Below the pieces are notes generated by a model. That model was not told the origin of the DNA. It saw only the letters and a list, made by a program, of their open reading frames with translations, and did not search any database. From Onthophagus taurus (taxonomy: Eukaryota > Arthropoda > Insecta > Coleoptera > Scarabaeidae): a stretch of 64,000 nt of DNA. Within the stretch, counting starts at the first letter, position 1. The number at the start of each line of letters is the position of its first letter. Of this stretch, positions 52,000 through 64,000 are shown piece after piece. Position numbers and translations under genes: made by a program. The DNA is taken from the NCBI RefSeq assembly GCF_036711975.1, contig NC_091968.1, positions 22,568,001 through 22,632,000 on the forward strand, read 5' to 3'.

Positions 52000-54236
52000 C
52001 AATGTAGCGCGATGTAGTTCGAACTGAAGTGATCAGAAGTTCTGCTTATATGGAAATATGCAAAAACTTCAGAAAATCCTGGTTTCCAGAAACGTAGAAG
52101 ACTGTCTAAACAATTTTCATTCCATATTTACTATTTATAAGTGATAATGAATACGAAGGGTGCAAACAAAATTATTCAGAAATTGTATCCAATCAAAGAA
52201 ACGCAAAAATTCAAAGGAAATTGGATTTCCAAACAAATGGAAAGTGCTCAAAGAATTTTTTTAGCCGTACGTCTCTTAAGATTCTTGTGCTAGATAGTCT
52301 TAGCAAATGATTCTTGTTCTAGGTCTGTCTAGTTTTAGTTGTAATGACTAGACCTAGAACTAGAAACATTTGGGTTGGTTTTTCATAAGTTTTTGCAAAT
52401 TTTGGGTTGAGCAAAATCTTTAATCTATTTAATTTGAACTCTAGCAAATATCTCACCATATCTAAAATAGCAAATATTGTAAAAAATACTTCTGCAATTT
52501 CTTGTTTCATTACAATACTAGTTTTTCATGTTTTTTGCAAATTTCGGATTGAGCAGAATCTTTAATCAGTTTAACTTGAGCTATAGCAGATTCCTCATCA
52601 TCTTTAAAACAGCAAATATTAAAAAAAATTCTGCCATTTCCTATTTGATTAGAAAACCAGTTCTCCACGAGTTTTTGCAAATTTCGGGTTGAGTAGAATC
52701 ATTAATCACTTTAATTTTGAATTGCGGCAGATTATCTGTGACACATCAAACATGAAAAATAAATCAATTAAGTTTTAAATCAATTTCCATTGAATTTTTT
52801 AAGATTTCTGGTTGAAGAATATTTTTATAAATAGATAATTTATGTAGAATAATAGTTTGTTTTGGTTATCTTCAACTTTTCTGGAAACCAGGATTTTCTG
52901 AAAATCTGGCAAATTTTGATTTGAGCAGAACTTCTGATTCAATTAATTTGAGCTTGAGCAGAATCATTAATCAGGTTATTTTAAGCTACAGCAGATTCCT
53001 CATCATGTTCAAAACAGTAAATATTAACAAAACATATTCCGCCACAGTTTTTGCAAATTTTGGGTTGAGCATAATCTTTAATCAATTTAATATTGAATTT
53101 CGGTCGATTTGTCATTATCTCTGATAAATCAAATATGAAAAAAAATTCTTTGGCCATTTTCTATTTGTTTGGAAAACTAATTTCCATAAAATTTTTGCAT
53201 TTTCGTGATTGGCCAGGATTTCTGAACAATTTTGTTTGCACTACATCGTATTCCTCAGCACTTATAAATAGTAAACGTGGAGCAAAAATTGTTTTGCTCA
53301 TCTCAAACTTTTCTGGAAACCAAGTTTTTATGAAAATCTTGCAAATTTTGATTTTAGGAGACTTCTGATGCATATATACAAAGAAAATTATGTTTGTTAT
53401 TTCCTGTTTCTTTGGAAATCCGGATTATTTCAATTTTTACAAATTGTGGGTTGAACAGAATTTGTGACCAATTTAGTTTCAACGGCATTTTATTCCAACC
53501 ACTTCTAATACATGATTTGAAAACCAATTGCCATTAAGTTACTAATACCGAGTTTAATAGAATTTCTGATCATATACCTAGTGTATATACCTTTTGTATA
53601 ACTACTTTTGCCAATTTCTGTTTTTTTATAAAACCACCTTTCCTTCAATTTTTGCAAGTTTCAATATAAATAAGCAGAATTGTCTATCAACTTTAAAGAC
53701 GTACTGCTAATCCAGAATGTACAAAACTAGTTTTCAATCAGTTATTGCAAATTTTGGGTTGAGCAAAATCTTTAATCTATTTCATTGGAACTGCAGCAAA
53801 TATCTTACCATGTCTATAACAGCAAATATTGCAAAAATACTGTTTTTCATGTTTTCTTTCAAATTTCGGATTGAGCAGAATCCTTAAACAGTTTAATTTG
53901 AGCTATAGCAGATTCTTAGTTATGTTTAAAATTGCAAATATTAACAAAAAATATTCTGCCATTTCCTAGGTGATTAAAAAAGCTGTTTTCACCGAATTTT
54001 TGCAAATTTCGGGTTGAGCAGTATCTTTAATCAAATTAATATTGAATTGCGGTAGATTTCTCATTATTTTTGACAATACCTTTGTTATACTAAATTTTTT
54101 TGAAAACCAGTCGCCATTAAATTTTTGCAAATACCCAATTGAACAGAATTTCTGATCAATTTAATTTAACTTACATCATATACCTCGTTGCCTATAGCAA
54201 TAAATATAAATTGTACAGCAAAAAATTGTTGTATAT
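52000..54236. repeat. Degenerate tandem repeat (TTGCAAATTTCGGGTTGAGCAGAAT family)
   Basis: The motif ttgcaaatttcgggttgag and variants recurs near 52395, 52535, 52675, 53048, 53744, 53864 and 54000. It is accompanied by tttaatcaatttaatttgag, agcagattcctcatcatg and tctgccatttcctatttg. Spacing is irregular (about 120-300 bp), so the array is old. One CTAG-palindrome piece lies at 52290-52370. All open frames here are incidental. Confidence 0.75.
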
Positions 54237-56920
54237 TTTTATTGAACTAACACTAGATCTAGAACTAGAAGCATTCGGGCTTAACCGTACGTTTCAAAAA
54301 AACGGTTAAACCCAAATGTTTCTAGTTCTAGGTTTAATGTTGGTTCTAGTGATAGTGTTAGTGTTAGTTCTAATAGTTGGAACAATACTTTGAATTAATA
54401 CTTTCACTATCATTAGAATCAACACTAGATTTAGAACTGGAAACATTCAGGTTTAGCCGTACGTCTCCTAAGACGGCTAAACCCGAATGATTCTAGTTCT
54501 AGATCTGTCTAGTATTAGTTCTAATAACAGTGCTAGATAGCGCTAGTTAGCATTGTCACCAGAATTAACACTAGATCTAGAACCATTCGAATTTAGCCAT
54601 ACCTTTCAAAAGACGACTAAACTCAAATGATTCTAGTTCTAGGTCTAGCGTTAGTTCTAATGAGAATGCTAGGTAGCGTTAATTAGCACTGTCACTAGAA
54701 CTAACACTAGACCTAGAACAAGAATCATTCGGATTTAGCCGCACGTCTTTTAAGACGGCTAAACCCAAATGATTCTTGTTCTAGGTCTAGTGTTAGTTCT
54801 AATTAGCACTGTCACTAGAATTAGAATCATTTGAGTTTAGCCGTACGTCTAAAAAGACGGCTAAACTCGAGTGATCTTAGTTCTAGGTCTAGCGTTAGTT
54901 CTAATGAGAATGTTAAGTAGCACTAATTAGCACCGTTACTAGAAGTAACACTAGACGACCTAGAAGAAGAATCATTTGGATTTAGCCGAACGTCTCTTAA
55001 GACGGCTAAACCCAAATGATTCTTGTTCTAGGTCTAGTGATAGTTCTAATGACAGTGCTGGATAGCTCTAGTTAGTATTGTCCCTAGAACTAACATTAGA
55101 CCTAGAACAAGAATCATTTGGATTTAGCCGTACATCTCTTAAGACGGCTAAACCCGAATGATTCTAGTTCTAGGTTTGTCTAGTATTAGTTTTAATGACA
55201 GTGCTAGATAGCTCTAGTTAGTACTGTCACTAGAACTAACACTAAACCTAGAACAAGAATCATTTGGATTTAGCCGTACGTGTCTTAAGACGGCTAAACC
55301 CAAATAATTCTTGTTCTAGGTCTAGTGTTAGTTATAATGAGAGTGCTAGATAGCTCTAGTTAGTACTGTCACTAGAACTAACACTAGACCTAGAATAAGA
55401 ATCATTTGGATTTAGCCGTACGTCTCTTAAGACGGCTAAACTCGAATGATTCTAGTTCTAGGTCTGTCTAGTGTTAGTTTTAATGACAGTGCTAGATAGC
55501 GCTAGTTAGCACTGTCACTAGAACTAACACTAGATCTAGAAACATTCGGATTTAGCCATACCATTCAAGAGACGGCTAAACTCGAATGATTCTAGTTCTA
55601 GGTCTAGCGTTAGTTCTAATGAGAATGCTAGGTAGCGTTAATTAGCACTGTCACTAGAATTAACACTAGACCTAGAACAAGAATCATTTGGATTTAGCCG
55701 CACGTCTCTTAAGACGGCTAAACCCAAATGATTCTTGTTCTAGGTCGTCTAGTGTTACTTCTAGTGACAGTGTTAATTAGTGCTACTTAACATTCTCATT
55801 AGAACTAACGCAAGATCTAGAACTAGGATCACTCGAGTATAGTCGTCTTTTTAAACGTACGGCTAAACCCAAATGATTCTTGTTCTAGGTCTAGTGTTAG
55901 TTCTAATTACAATGCTAGATAGTTCTAATTAGCACTGTCACTAGAACTAGAATCATTTGGGTTTAGCCGTACGTCTAAAAAGACGACTAAACTCGAGTGA
56001 TCCTAGTTCTAGAGCTAGCGTTAGTTCTAATGAGAATGTTAAGTAGCACTAATTAACACTGTCACTAGAAGTAACACTAGACGACCTAGAACAAGAATCA
56101 TTTGGATTTAGCCGTACGTCTCTTAAGACGGCTAAACCGAAATGATTCTTGTTCTAGGTCTAGTGTTAGTTCTAATGAGAGTGCTAGATAGCTCTAGTTA
56201 GTACTGTCACTAGAACTAACACTAGACCTAGAACAAGAATCATTTGGATTTAGCCAAACGTCTCTTAAGACGGCTAAACCCAAATGAGTCTTGTTCCAGG
56301 TCTAGTGATAGTTCTAATGACAGTGCTAGATAGCTCTAGTTAGTACTGTCCCTAAAACTAATATTAGACCTAGAACAAGAATCATTTGGATTTAGCCAAA
56401 CGTCTCTTAAGACGGCTAAACCCAAATGATTCTTGTTCTAGGTCTAGTGATAGTTCTAATGACAGTGCTAGATAGCTCTAGTTAGTACTGTCACTAGAAC
56501 TAACACTAGACCTAGAACAAGAATCATTTGGATTTAGCCGTATGTCTCTTAAGACGGCTAAAACCGAATGATTCTAGTTCTAGGTCTGTCTAGTGTTAGT
56601 TTTAATGACAATGCTAAATAGCGCTAGTTAGCACTGTCACTAGAACTAACACTAGACCTGGAACAATAATCATTTGGATTTAGCCGAACGTCTCTTAAGA
56701 CGGCTAAACCCAAATGATTCTTGTTCTAGGTCTAGTGTTAGTTGTAATGACAGTGCTAGATAGCTTTACTTAGCACTGTCACTAGAACTAGAATCATTTG
56801 GGTTTAGCCGTACGTCTAAAAAGACGGCTAAACCCAAATGATTGTAGTTCTAAGTCTAATGTTAGTTATAGTGACACTGTTAAATAGTGCTAGTTAGTAC
56901 TAAATAGTGTTAGATTGTAC
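54237..56920. repeat. Array of ~19 palindromic units (~140 bp), CTAG family
   Basis: Each unit has a perfect or near-perfect hairpin of the type TTTAGCCGTACGTCTCTTAA / GACGGCTAAA. It is flanked by mirrored arms gaatgattctagttctaggt and acctagaacaagaatcattc, and joined by gctagatagctctagttagt linkers with gtcactagaactaacac. Hairpins occur about every 100-180 bp, most often near 140. The arms of neighbouring units are also inverted repeats of one another. No coding capacity was seen. Dispersed single copies occur at 9.5, 10.2, 31.3, 41.1, 51.8, 52.3 and 60.1-60.3 kb. Confidence 0.93.
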
Positions 56921-57531
56921 TCTGTGTTAATTAATTATTGTAATCCACGTGACCTGTGTAATATTGGCTGCATATCTTAATATGTAGTGGTAGCTTGGAT
57001 AATTTTGTGAGTTTCTGCATTTTCTTTAACCATTCTTTGCTGCCTTTATATTTTTCGAAACAGTTCTTTTAATTTATGGCTATCTATCTATTGTTCTATA
57101 ATAAACAAATCAAAATAACCACTACTTTCAGCATTCATTTCAATCTATGGCTACACTAAAAATTATTTTAAATAAAAGGACAGAAAGTTAGACTTTTTTA
57201 TATTTAAAATATTTTTTTTTAATTATTAAAATATAGGTATCTAAATATATTTTAAACGGCTTTTAGGAACTTTCATCGCGTTGTAATACCAATCTGTGAT
57301 ATTGGTTGCATACTTTGTCGGGTACGATAATAATTAATTAACACACTGTATATTATTACTAAACTAGAACTAACACTAAAATTAGAAACATTTTCTGCAT
57401 TAAATTATTAAAATTGCATGATGTTTCATGGATACATAAAAAATTTCTTTGTAAACAAAATTAATAATGCATCAAAATAAAATTGAATAGGAAATATATC
57501 ACAATGTCATTTTAAACCACATTATTGAACG
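56921..57531. other. Upstream flank of the gustatory receptor gene
   Basis: AT-rich sequence containing a short CTAG-family remnant near 57362. cgatggcacc at the ATG is an acceptable start context. No clear TATA/initiator pair was chosen. Confidence 0.4.
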
Positions 57532-58763
57532 ATGGCACCTCGAAGACTATTCGGTTTAATGAGAATAACAAAATATTATTGCATCACCCCTAATTACAAC
57601 AACAACACTCAAAAATTTAACAACACGGTATCATGGAAAATAAAACAAACGTTCATGTTACTCTTCATTTGTGTATCGTACTTCGTCCAAGCTTATTATT
57701 TCGAAGAGTTTTACTCAAAAGAAATTCAACCGCACGAAAAACTAATAGGACACGCATTAACCGCAATTTTAGCGATTATTAATTTATTAACGGCGATTCA
57801 AGTTGCATTTACAAAAAGAAATCAATGGGAATTAACGATTAAAAAGATAAGTAAAATATTAGAAAAATTAAAAGGATTAATTGATGTTGAGGAAGTCGAA
57901 TTTTCTTCGTATTTTTCTTACGCAGCGAAACATTTACTTTTAATAATAAACTTTGTTTTTTTCGTGATTACAACGGATAAAATTTATCTTGCGGTATTCG
58001 CTCAAAACGCGAATATTCGACTAATTTGGCTCGCCTTGGTTATGGACGATATCACGACGTTTCTAAAATATAGTTTTCGAAAAATCAACGAGATTATTAC
58101 TCGGGAATTAGATACGGAAATAAAAATTGAAAATTTCAATATAATTTCGGTTAAAAAAGTCGACGATAAAAATTATTCGGATATTTATAAGAAAACTAAA
58201 ATTATACAAAAATTAACCGATGTTTACGCAGATTGTTGTGATGTTATTAACTTTTATAATGACTTATTCGGTTGGATTTTCGTTTTAATTTGCGTGTTTA
58301 CTGTTATTAGCGTACTTCCTGGTTTAGAAACTATTATTTGGAAAATAATTCCTGGGAAATATAAACGCATAAACGATGTAATTTGGAGTATTGTCGCAGC
58401 AGCTTTTAAATTGGTAATAAGATTTAATGAAATTGAATCGATTTTTATTATTATTTTTTTTAGTCGGTTTGTTTAATAATAATTAAAAGTTGTCATGAAG
58501 CAACGGAAGAGGGGAATTTAATTAAAATAACTGCAACGAACGCTTTGCAATTACTACCTGGTTCGGATAAATACAATAATTTACAAAACGAATTAAACTT
58601 ATTAGCGGATTTAAACGATTGTTGTGCGCCTGTATTTTCAGCAGCCGCTGTTTTTCCGATCGATAACTCTCTATTTTATATTTTATTCACGATGATCACT
58701 TCGTATTTAATTGTTTTGATACAATTTTTAGAATCGCCTAACCCTGCGATTGATAACAATTAA
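57532..58763 (+). CDS. Insect gustatory receptor (7tm_7), two exons, 393 aa
   Basis: Exon 1 57532-58413 (294 codons) and exon 2 58464-58763, separated by a 50-bp intron (TTG|gtaata ... ttttttttag), phase 0. Without splicing the frame ends in three stops near 58475; with it, the junction reads AAFKL-SVCLIIIKSCHEAT and the protein is intact. It begins MAPRRLFGLMRIT and has several hydrophobic membrane segments (about residues 40-57, 75-95, 135-155, 250-270, 280-300, 365-385). The last carries SLFYILFTMITSYLIVLIQF, the TYhhhhhQF signature of insect gustatory receptors (here TSYLIVLIQF). Length is usual for the family. These are ligand-gated cation channels in chemosensory neuron membranes, with an internal N-terminus. 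Ligand and subfamily cannot be read from sequence. Confidence 0.88.
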
Positions 58764-58870
58764 TTTATTTATGTAATCTACACAAATAAGCACAATTGTA
58801 TCACTAATTATATCAAAGTAGAAGTTAAAAACGCAAGTTTTATCTTAACTCTTACCTTATAACGCTTATA
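58764..58870. other. 3' flank of the receptor gene, satellite-like
   Basis: Contains tatcaaagtagaagttaaaa and acgcaagttttatcttaa, a single partial copy of the unit tandemly repeated at 61.8-63.6 kb. It forms the left outer flank of the inverted-repeat complex, as the array forms the right flank. Confidence 0.6.
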
Positions 58871-61795
58871 ACACCAAAAGAGCCAACCGGCGAGAAGATA
58901 GCAACAAACCGCCCAGCAACAAACTTTTTCCTTTATATTTCCACCTACTTCTAGGGCCCATATCTTCGTTATCTAGAAAGATAGCGAAAAACTAAGCACA
59001 CGGTTGGAAAGCTTGGTCTTTTCTCTATCTTAAATCGAGTTTTCGTCCGCCGATATGTTGATAATGAGAGCAAGAAAAAATAAGAAACATCCCGCTGCAT
59101 TCAAATTACCTCAAAATTATCAAACTTCACGGCCTTGTGCAGCCATTACCAGATGGAAATTTAACAAATGGTTTACATATTCGGAAAGAGCTGACCTTGG
59201 ACTATCTTATTCCGAGTTTTCGTCCGTCAATATCTGTCGACGTCTGTAAAGAAAACGCTGATGAAAAGGAGCCTACAGTTGACAACAAACTTTACTTTTG
59301 TATTTCCATCTATGTACTTTTCGGACGGATATCTTTGTTACTTATAACGCTAGCGAAAAACTAAGCACACGGTTGGAAAGCTTGGTTGTTTCCTATCTTA
59401 AACCGAGTTTTCGTCCGCCGATATGTTGATAATGAGAGCAAGAAAAAATAAGCACCGTCGCGCTGCCACGAATTTTTGCCGCGGCTAAACCACGCTTGGG
59501 TCAATAACTCCTTTATATGACGGGGAGAAAACTCTAGAACTATATTCATCTTATGGGAAATTTTCTGCTCTTTTCATCGGTATATAATACATCTCAATCA
59601 CACGTTTGCACAATCGTTTTTAGCCCAGCAACAAACTTTCCCCTTGTATTTCCGTCTACTTTTTGGTCTAATATTTTCATTATCTAGAAAAATAGCGAAA
59701 AACTAATAACACGGTTGGAAAGTTTGGTCTTTTCATTTAAATCACCTCAAAATTGCCCCACTTTAAGGCCTTGTGCAGCCGTTATCAGAAGGAAATTCAA
59801 CAAATTCTTATTTCTTAGTCTTATTTCGAGTTTTCATTTACAGACGCCGTCAATATCTGCCGGCGTCTGTAAAACAAACGCACCTGAAAGACAACCTACA
59901 AGTAGCAGAACGCAATCACTTCTTACCCTGACTTTCTTATTTGATGAAGGAAAACTTGGAACAAAATTTTACCCAAGAGAGAATCCTAACTTAATTTCAT
60001 GTTAACAGATAATTTTTCGTTCAGTCTTAATTTATTTAAAACCGTTTAAAAACATATAAGTACGAAGGCTTTCACGGCCGGTGTTAATAAAACTAACACT
60101 AGCACTATCACTACAAGTAACACTAGACCTAGAACTAGAATCTTTCGGGTTGAGCCGTGCGTTTTTTGAACAAATGTTTGACGTTTCGGGTGCCATGTCA
60201 CAACCTTCTTCAGAAAACTAGTTGGAACCCAGTCTAGTGTTAGTTCTACTGATAGTGCTAGTGTTAGTTCTAGTTTTAGTTCTAGTTTTAGTTTTACGTT
60301 TAGAAACATGTTAAACTGTTCAAAACGTAAAGATTATTTCATGTTACACCTATTTTATCAGAATCTGGAACAATTTGAGCAATTTTAGATTCAAATTGTT
60401 GAATTGTGTTTTGATGGTTTTTAACTCACAATCAGTTCAATTCTTATTCAATTTTCTCCTCGTCATACAAGGGAGTTATTGACCTAAGCGTGGTTTAGCC
60501 GCGGCAAAAATTCGTGGTTTAGGTAGTTCTTAGTTAGAAAAAAGGATTGTGCAAACGTGTGATCACGGCGTGTCACACATCGTTGGAAAGAGCAGAAAAT
60601 TTCCCATAAGCTGAATATAGTTGTAGAGTTTTCCCCCGTCAAATAGGAAAGTTATTAGTGCAAGAAATACATGCGTGTTTTCATCGGTAGGGGCTTTTTC
60701 AGGTGCGTTTTCCTTACAGACGCTGATAGAAATTGGCGGACGAAAACTCGGAATAAGATAGTCCAAGGTCAGCTCTTTCCGAATATATAAACCATTTATT
60801 GAATTTCCATCTGGCAACGGCTGCACAAGGCTGTGAAGTTTGGTAATTTTGAGGTAAATTGAATACAGCGTGACGTTTCTTATTTTTTCTTGCTCTTATC
60901 ATCAACATATCGGCGGACGAAAACTTGGTTTAAGATAGAGAAAAGACCAAGCTTTTCAAACGTGTTCTTAGTTTTCGCTATCTTTCTAGATAACCAAGAT
61001 ATTGGCCCGAAAAGTAGACGGAAATACAAGGGAAAAGTTTGTTGCTGGGCTGATAAACGATTGTGCAAACGTGTGATTGAGATGTGTTATATACCGATGA
61101 AAAGAGCAGAAAATTTCCCATAAAATGAACATAGTTCTGGAGTTTTCTCCCCGTCATATAAGAGAGTTATTGACCCAAGTGTGGTTTAGCCCCGGCAAAA
61201 ATTCGTTGCAGCGCGACGTTTCTTATTTTTTCTTGCTCTCATTATCAACATATCGGCGGACGAAAACTCGGTTTAAGATAGAAAAACGACCAAGCTTTCC
61301 AACCGTGTGCTTAGTTTTTCGCTAGCGTTATAAATAACAAAGATATCCGTCCGAAAAGTACATAGATGGAAATACAAAAGTAAAGTTTGTTGCCAACTAT
61401 AGGTTCCTTTTCAGGAGCGTCTTTTTTGACAGACGCCGACAGATATTGACGGACGAAAACTCGGAATAAGATAGTCCAAGGTCAGCTCTTTCCGAATATG
61501 TAAACCATTTATTGAATTTCCGTCTAGTAACGGCTGCACAAGGCCGTGAAATTTGGTAATTTTGAGGTAAATTGAATGCAGCGCGACGTTTCTTATTTTT
61601 TCTTGCTCTTATTATCAACATATCGGCGGACGAAAACGCGGTTTAAGATAGAGAAAAGACAAAGCTTTCCAACCGTGTGCTTAGTTTTTCGCTATCTTTC
61701 TAGATAACGAAGATATGGGCCCTAGAAGTAGGTGGAAATATAAAGGAAAAAGTTTTTTGCTGGGCGGTTTGTTGCTATCGTCTCGCCGGTAAAGA
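58871..61795. repeat. Large inverted-repeat complex (~2.9 kb)
   Basis: The left end, ccggcgagaagatagcaaca and aaccgcccagcaacaaactt, pairs with aggaaaaagttttttgctgg-gcggtttgttgctatcgtct-cgccgg at the right end. Inside, several related modules in alternating orientation share gcgaaaaactaagcacacgg, gttttcgtccgccgatatgt, atttaacaaatggtttacat and tcttattttttcttgctct. Open frames of about 64 codons (59055-59249 +, 60908-60714 -, 61621-61397 -) are copies of the same module and encode similar peptides (RARKNKK ... FSERADLGLSYSEFSS). A CTAG-family copy and a tttcgggtgccatgtcacaa piece lie at 60.08-60.31 kb. Confidence 0.82.
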
Positions 61796-63615
61796 ACCGG
61801 TGACATTTCTTTTCTGATATTGACATATAATTAAATTTTTTATTCAGAAGTGCCAACCTAAGTTGGTGACATCAATAATCTCTAAAAATAATAATTGTAA
61901 CAAAATTTACTCAAATTAAGAAACAATGATTTTATTAATTGTAAAAAATATAATCAAAATTGTATTACTAATTATGTCAAAGTAGAAGTTAAAGATGCAA
62001 GTTTTATCTTAAATCTTACCTTATAACCCCAAAAAAAGTCTATGACATTTCTTTTCTGACATTGACATATAATTAAATTTTTTATTCAGAAGTGCCAACC
62101 TAAGTTAGTGTCATCAATAATCTCTAAAAATAATAATTTTAATAAAATTTACTCTAAGAAACAATGATTTTAATAATTATAAAAAAAAATAATCAAAATT
62201 GTATTACTAATTATGTCAAAGTAGAAGTTAAAAACGCAAGTTTTATCTTAAATCTTACCTTATAACCCCAAAAAGAATCCTGATATTTCTTTTCTGACAT
62301 TGACATGTAATTAAATTTTTTTTTCAGAAGTGCCAACCTAAGTTGGTGTCATCAATAATCTCTAAAAATAATAATTTTAATAAAATTTACTCAAATTAAG
62401 GAACAATGCTTTTAATAAGTATAAAATAAATAATCAAAATTGTCTTATTAACTGTGTCAAAGTAGAAGTTAAAGACGCAAGTTTTATCTTAAATCTTACC
62501 TTATAACCCCCAAAAAAATCCTATGACATTTCTTTTCTGATATTGACATATAATTAAATTTTTTATTCAGAAGTGCCAACCTAAGTTGGTGACATCAATA
62601 ATCTCTAAAAATAATAATTTTAACAAAATTTACTCAAATTAAGAAACAGTGCTTTTAATAAATATAAAAAAAATAATCAAAATTGTATTACTAACTATGT
62701 CACAGTAGAAGTTAAAGATGCAAGTTTTATCTTAAATCTTACCTTATAACCCCAAAAAAAATCCTATGACATTTTTTTTCTGACATTGACATATAATTAA
62801 ATTTTTTATTCAGAAGTGCCAACCTAAGTTGGTAACATCAATAATCTTTAAAAAATGACAATTTTAACAAAATTTACTCAAATCAAAGAACAATGCTTTT
62901 AATAATTATAAAAAAAAATAATCAAAATTGTATTAGTAACTATGTCAAAGTAGAAATTAAAAACGCAAGTTTTATCTTAAATCTTACCTTATAATCCCAA
63001 AAAAAAGCCTCTGACATTTCTTTTCTGACATTGACATATAATTAAATTTTTTATTCAGAAGTGCCAACCTAAGTTGGTAACATCAATAATCTTTAAAAAA
63101 TGACAATTTTAACAAAATTTACTCAAATCAAAGAACAATGCTTTTAATAATTATAAAAAAAAATAATCAAAATTGTATTAGTAACTATGTCAAAGTAGAA
63201 ATTAAAAACGCAAGTTTTATCTTAAATCTTACCTTATAATCCCAAAAAAAAGCATCTGACATTTCTTTTCTGACATTGACATATAATTAAATTTTTTATT
63301 CAGAAGTGCCAACCTAAGTTGGTGTTATCAATAATCTCTAAAAATAATAATTTTAATCAAATTTACTCAAATCAAAGAACAATGCTTTTAATAATTATAA
63401 AAAAAATAATCAAAATTGTATTACTAACTATGTCAAAGTAGAAATTAAAAACGCAAGTTTTATCTTAAATCTTACCTTATAATCCCAAAAAAAAGCCTCT
63501 GACATTTCTTTTCTGACATTGACATATAATTAAATTTTTTATTCAGAAGTGCCAACCTAAGTTGGTGTTATCAATAATCTCTAAAAATAATAATTTTAAC
63601 AAAATTTACTCAAAT
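61796..63615. repeat. 243-bp satellite, eight copies
   Basis: The landmark cagaagtgccaacctaag recurs at about 61845, 62088, 62327, 62569, 62811, 63055, 63301 and 63545, i.e. every 239-246 bp. Units also share aagtagaagttaaaaacgca and cttaaatcttaccttataa. Non-coding. Confidence 0.93.
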
Positions 63616-63619
63616 TAAT

Positions 63620-64000
63620 ATGAAATCCTCTAGTGTAGGATCTGTTGGGATTGGGTTGGACATGGTACGCTGATGTTGCCCACGTATTCTTGATGTGCTT
63701 ACTACATGCTTAATTTCTGTCTTACTGAATCAGTGTTTCCAATGTCGTGGAGGCATGGACTTATAACTCCCATTCTTAAAACGAATCCGGTCACTACATA
63801 TAAAGATTTAAGACCCATAGCAATACTGCCGGTACTATCAAAAGGTATTGGAGATTCTCATGGTTGAGCAATTGCAGCTTTATTTAGACACCCATTGTAT
63901 TTTATCGCTTAAGCAATCTGGCTTTAGGAAACATTTTAGTTTTACTAGGGCGCTGCTGCCTGCTGGCCCTGCTGGACCTGACCGACATTTTTTGTGCATT
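63620..64000 (+). pseudogene. Jockey/CR1-like LINE reverse transcriptase fragment (runs off window)
   Basis: Reads CLTESVFPMSWRHGLITPIL, then KTNPVTTYKDLRPIAILPVL-SKG. After a frame change it reads ILMVEQLQLYLDTHCILSLK then QSGFRKHFSFTRALL, the first RT blocks (P..W....ITPI.K...YRPIs.L...K and L...QsGFR). Stops and a frameshift at the SKGIG/E-LMVE junction show decay. It starts abruptly at the end of the satellite. Confidence 0.83.

Noticed and set aside
1-64000. Bacterial-type operons, CRISPR arrays or ribosome binding sites
   Set aside because: Spliced genes, transposon types and composition are those of an insect; the regular arrays lack unique spacers and are satellites.

Overview
The window is animal DNA, almost certainly insect and possibly beetle. 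It is AT-rich and dominated by repeats. It has split genes with GT-AG introns, a C-terminal part of an FMR1/FXR-family gene, a MADF-domain gene, a 7tm_7 gustatory receptor with the TYhhhhhQF-like tail, arthropod TCAGT-type initiators, and fragments of Tc1/mariner, Jockey/CR1-like LINE, RTE-like LINE and Penelope-like elements. No bacterial features or CRISPR arrays were seen. The species cannot be fixed from this sequence alone.

Layout. 1-8663 is the inside of an FMR1-family intron, filled with tandem and dispersed repeats plus a dead Tc1-like transposase. 8664-15290 carries the last exons of the FMR1/FXR homologue on the + strand: an RGG/Arg-rich exon, a GC-rich 108-nt phase 1-1 cassette exon, and the terminal exon ending in ELVNGTTA. 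A 296-bp satellite of about 12 copies sits in the last intron. 16835-17605 (-) is an intronless MADF gene. Its start region and promoter have been amplified as a ~560-bp tandem array (17.6-20.5 kb).

21047-46142 (-) is a two-finger C2H2 gene of four exons (180 aa predicted), assembled here from matching splice phases. Two of its introns, 9.5 and 15 kb, hold minisatellites, a dispersed ACTTCCGG repeat family in both orientations, LINE and Penelope fragments, foldback elements and a processed tRNA-Tyr half. 49.2-50.6 kb holds LINE debris. 51134-51443 (-) is a compact three-exon gene for a 65-aa predicted secreted peptide, with TATA box, initiator and poly(A) signal. 54.2-56.9 kb is an array of about 19 palindromic units. 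57532-58763 (+) is a gustatory receptor that looks interrupted by stops but becomes intact (393 aa) if a 50-bp intron is removed. 58.87-61.8 kb is a large inverted-repeat complex, followed by eight copies of a 243-bp satellite and a LINE reverse transcriptase fragment running off the end.

The genes are unrelated in function and do not form a pathway. What ties the region together is repeat expansion inside and between genes. All calls are by reading; no alignments or expression data were available, and repeat borders are approximate unless a target-site duplication fixes them.
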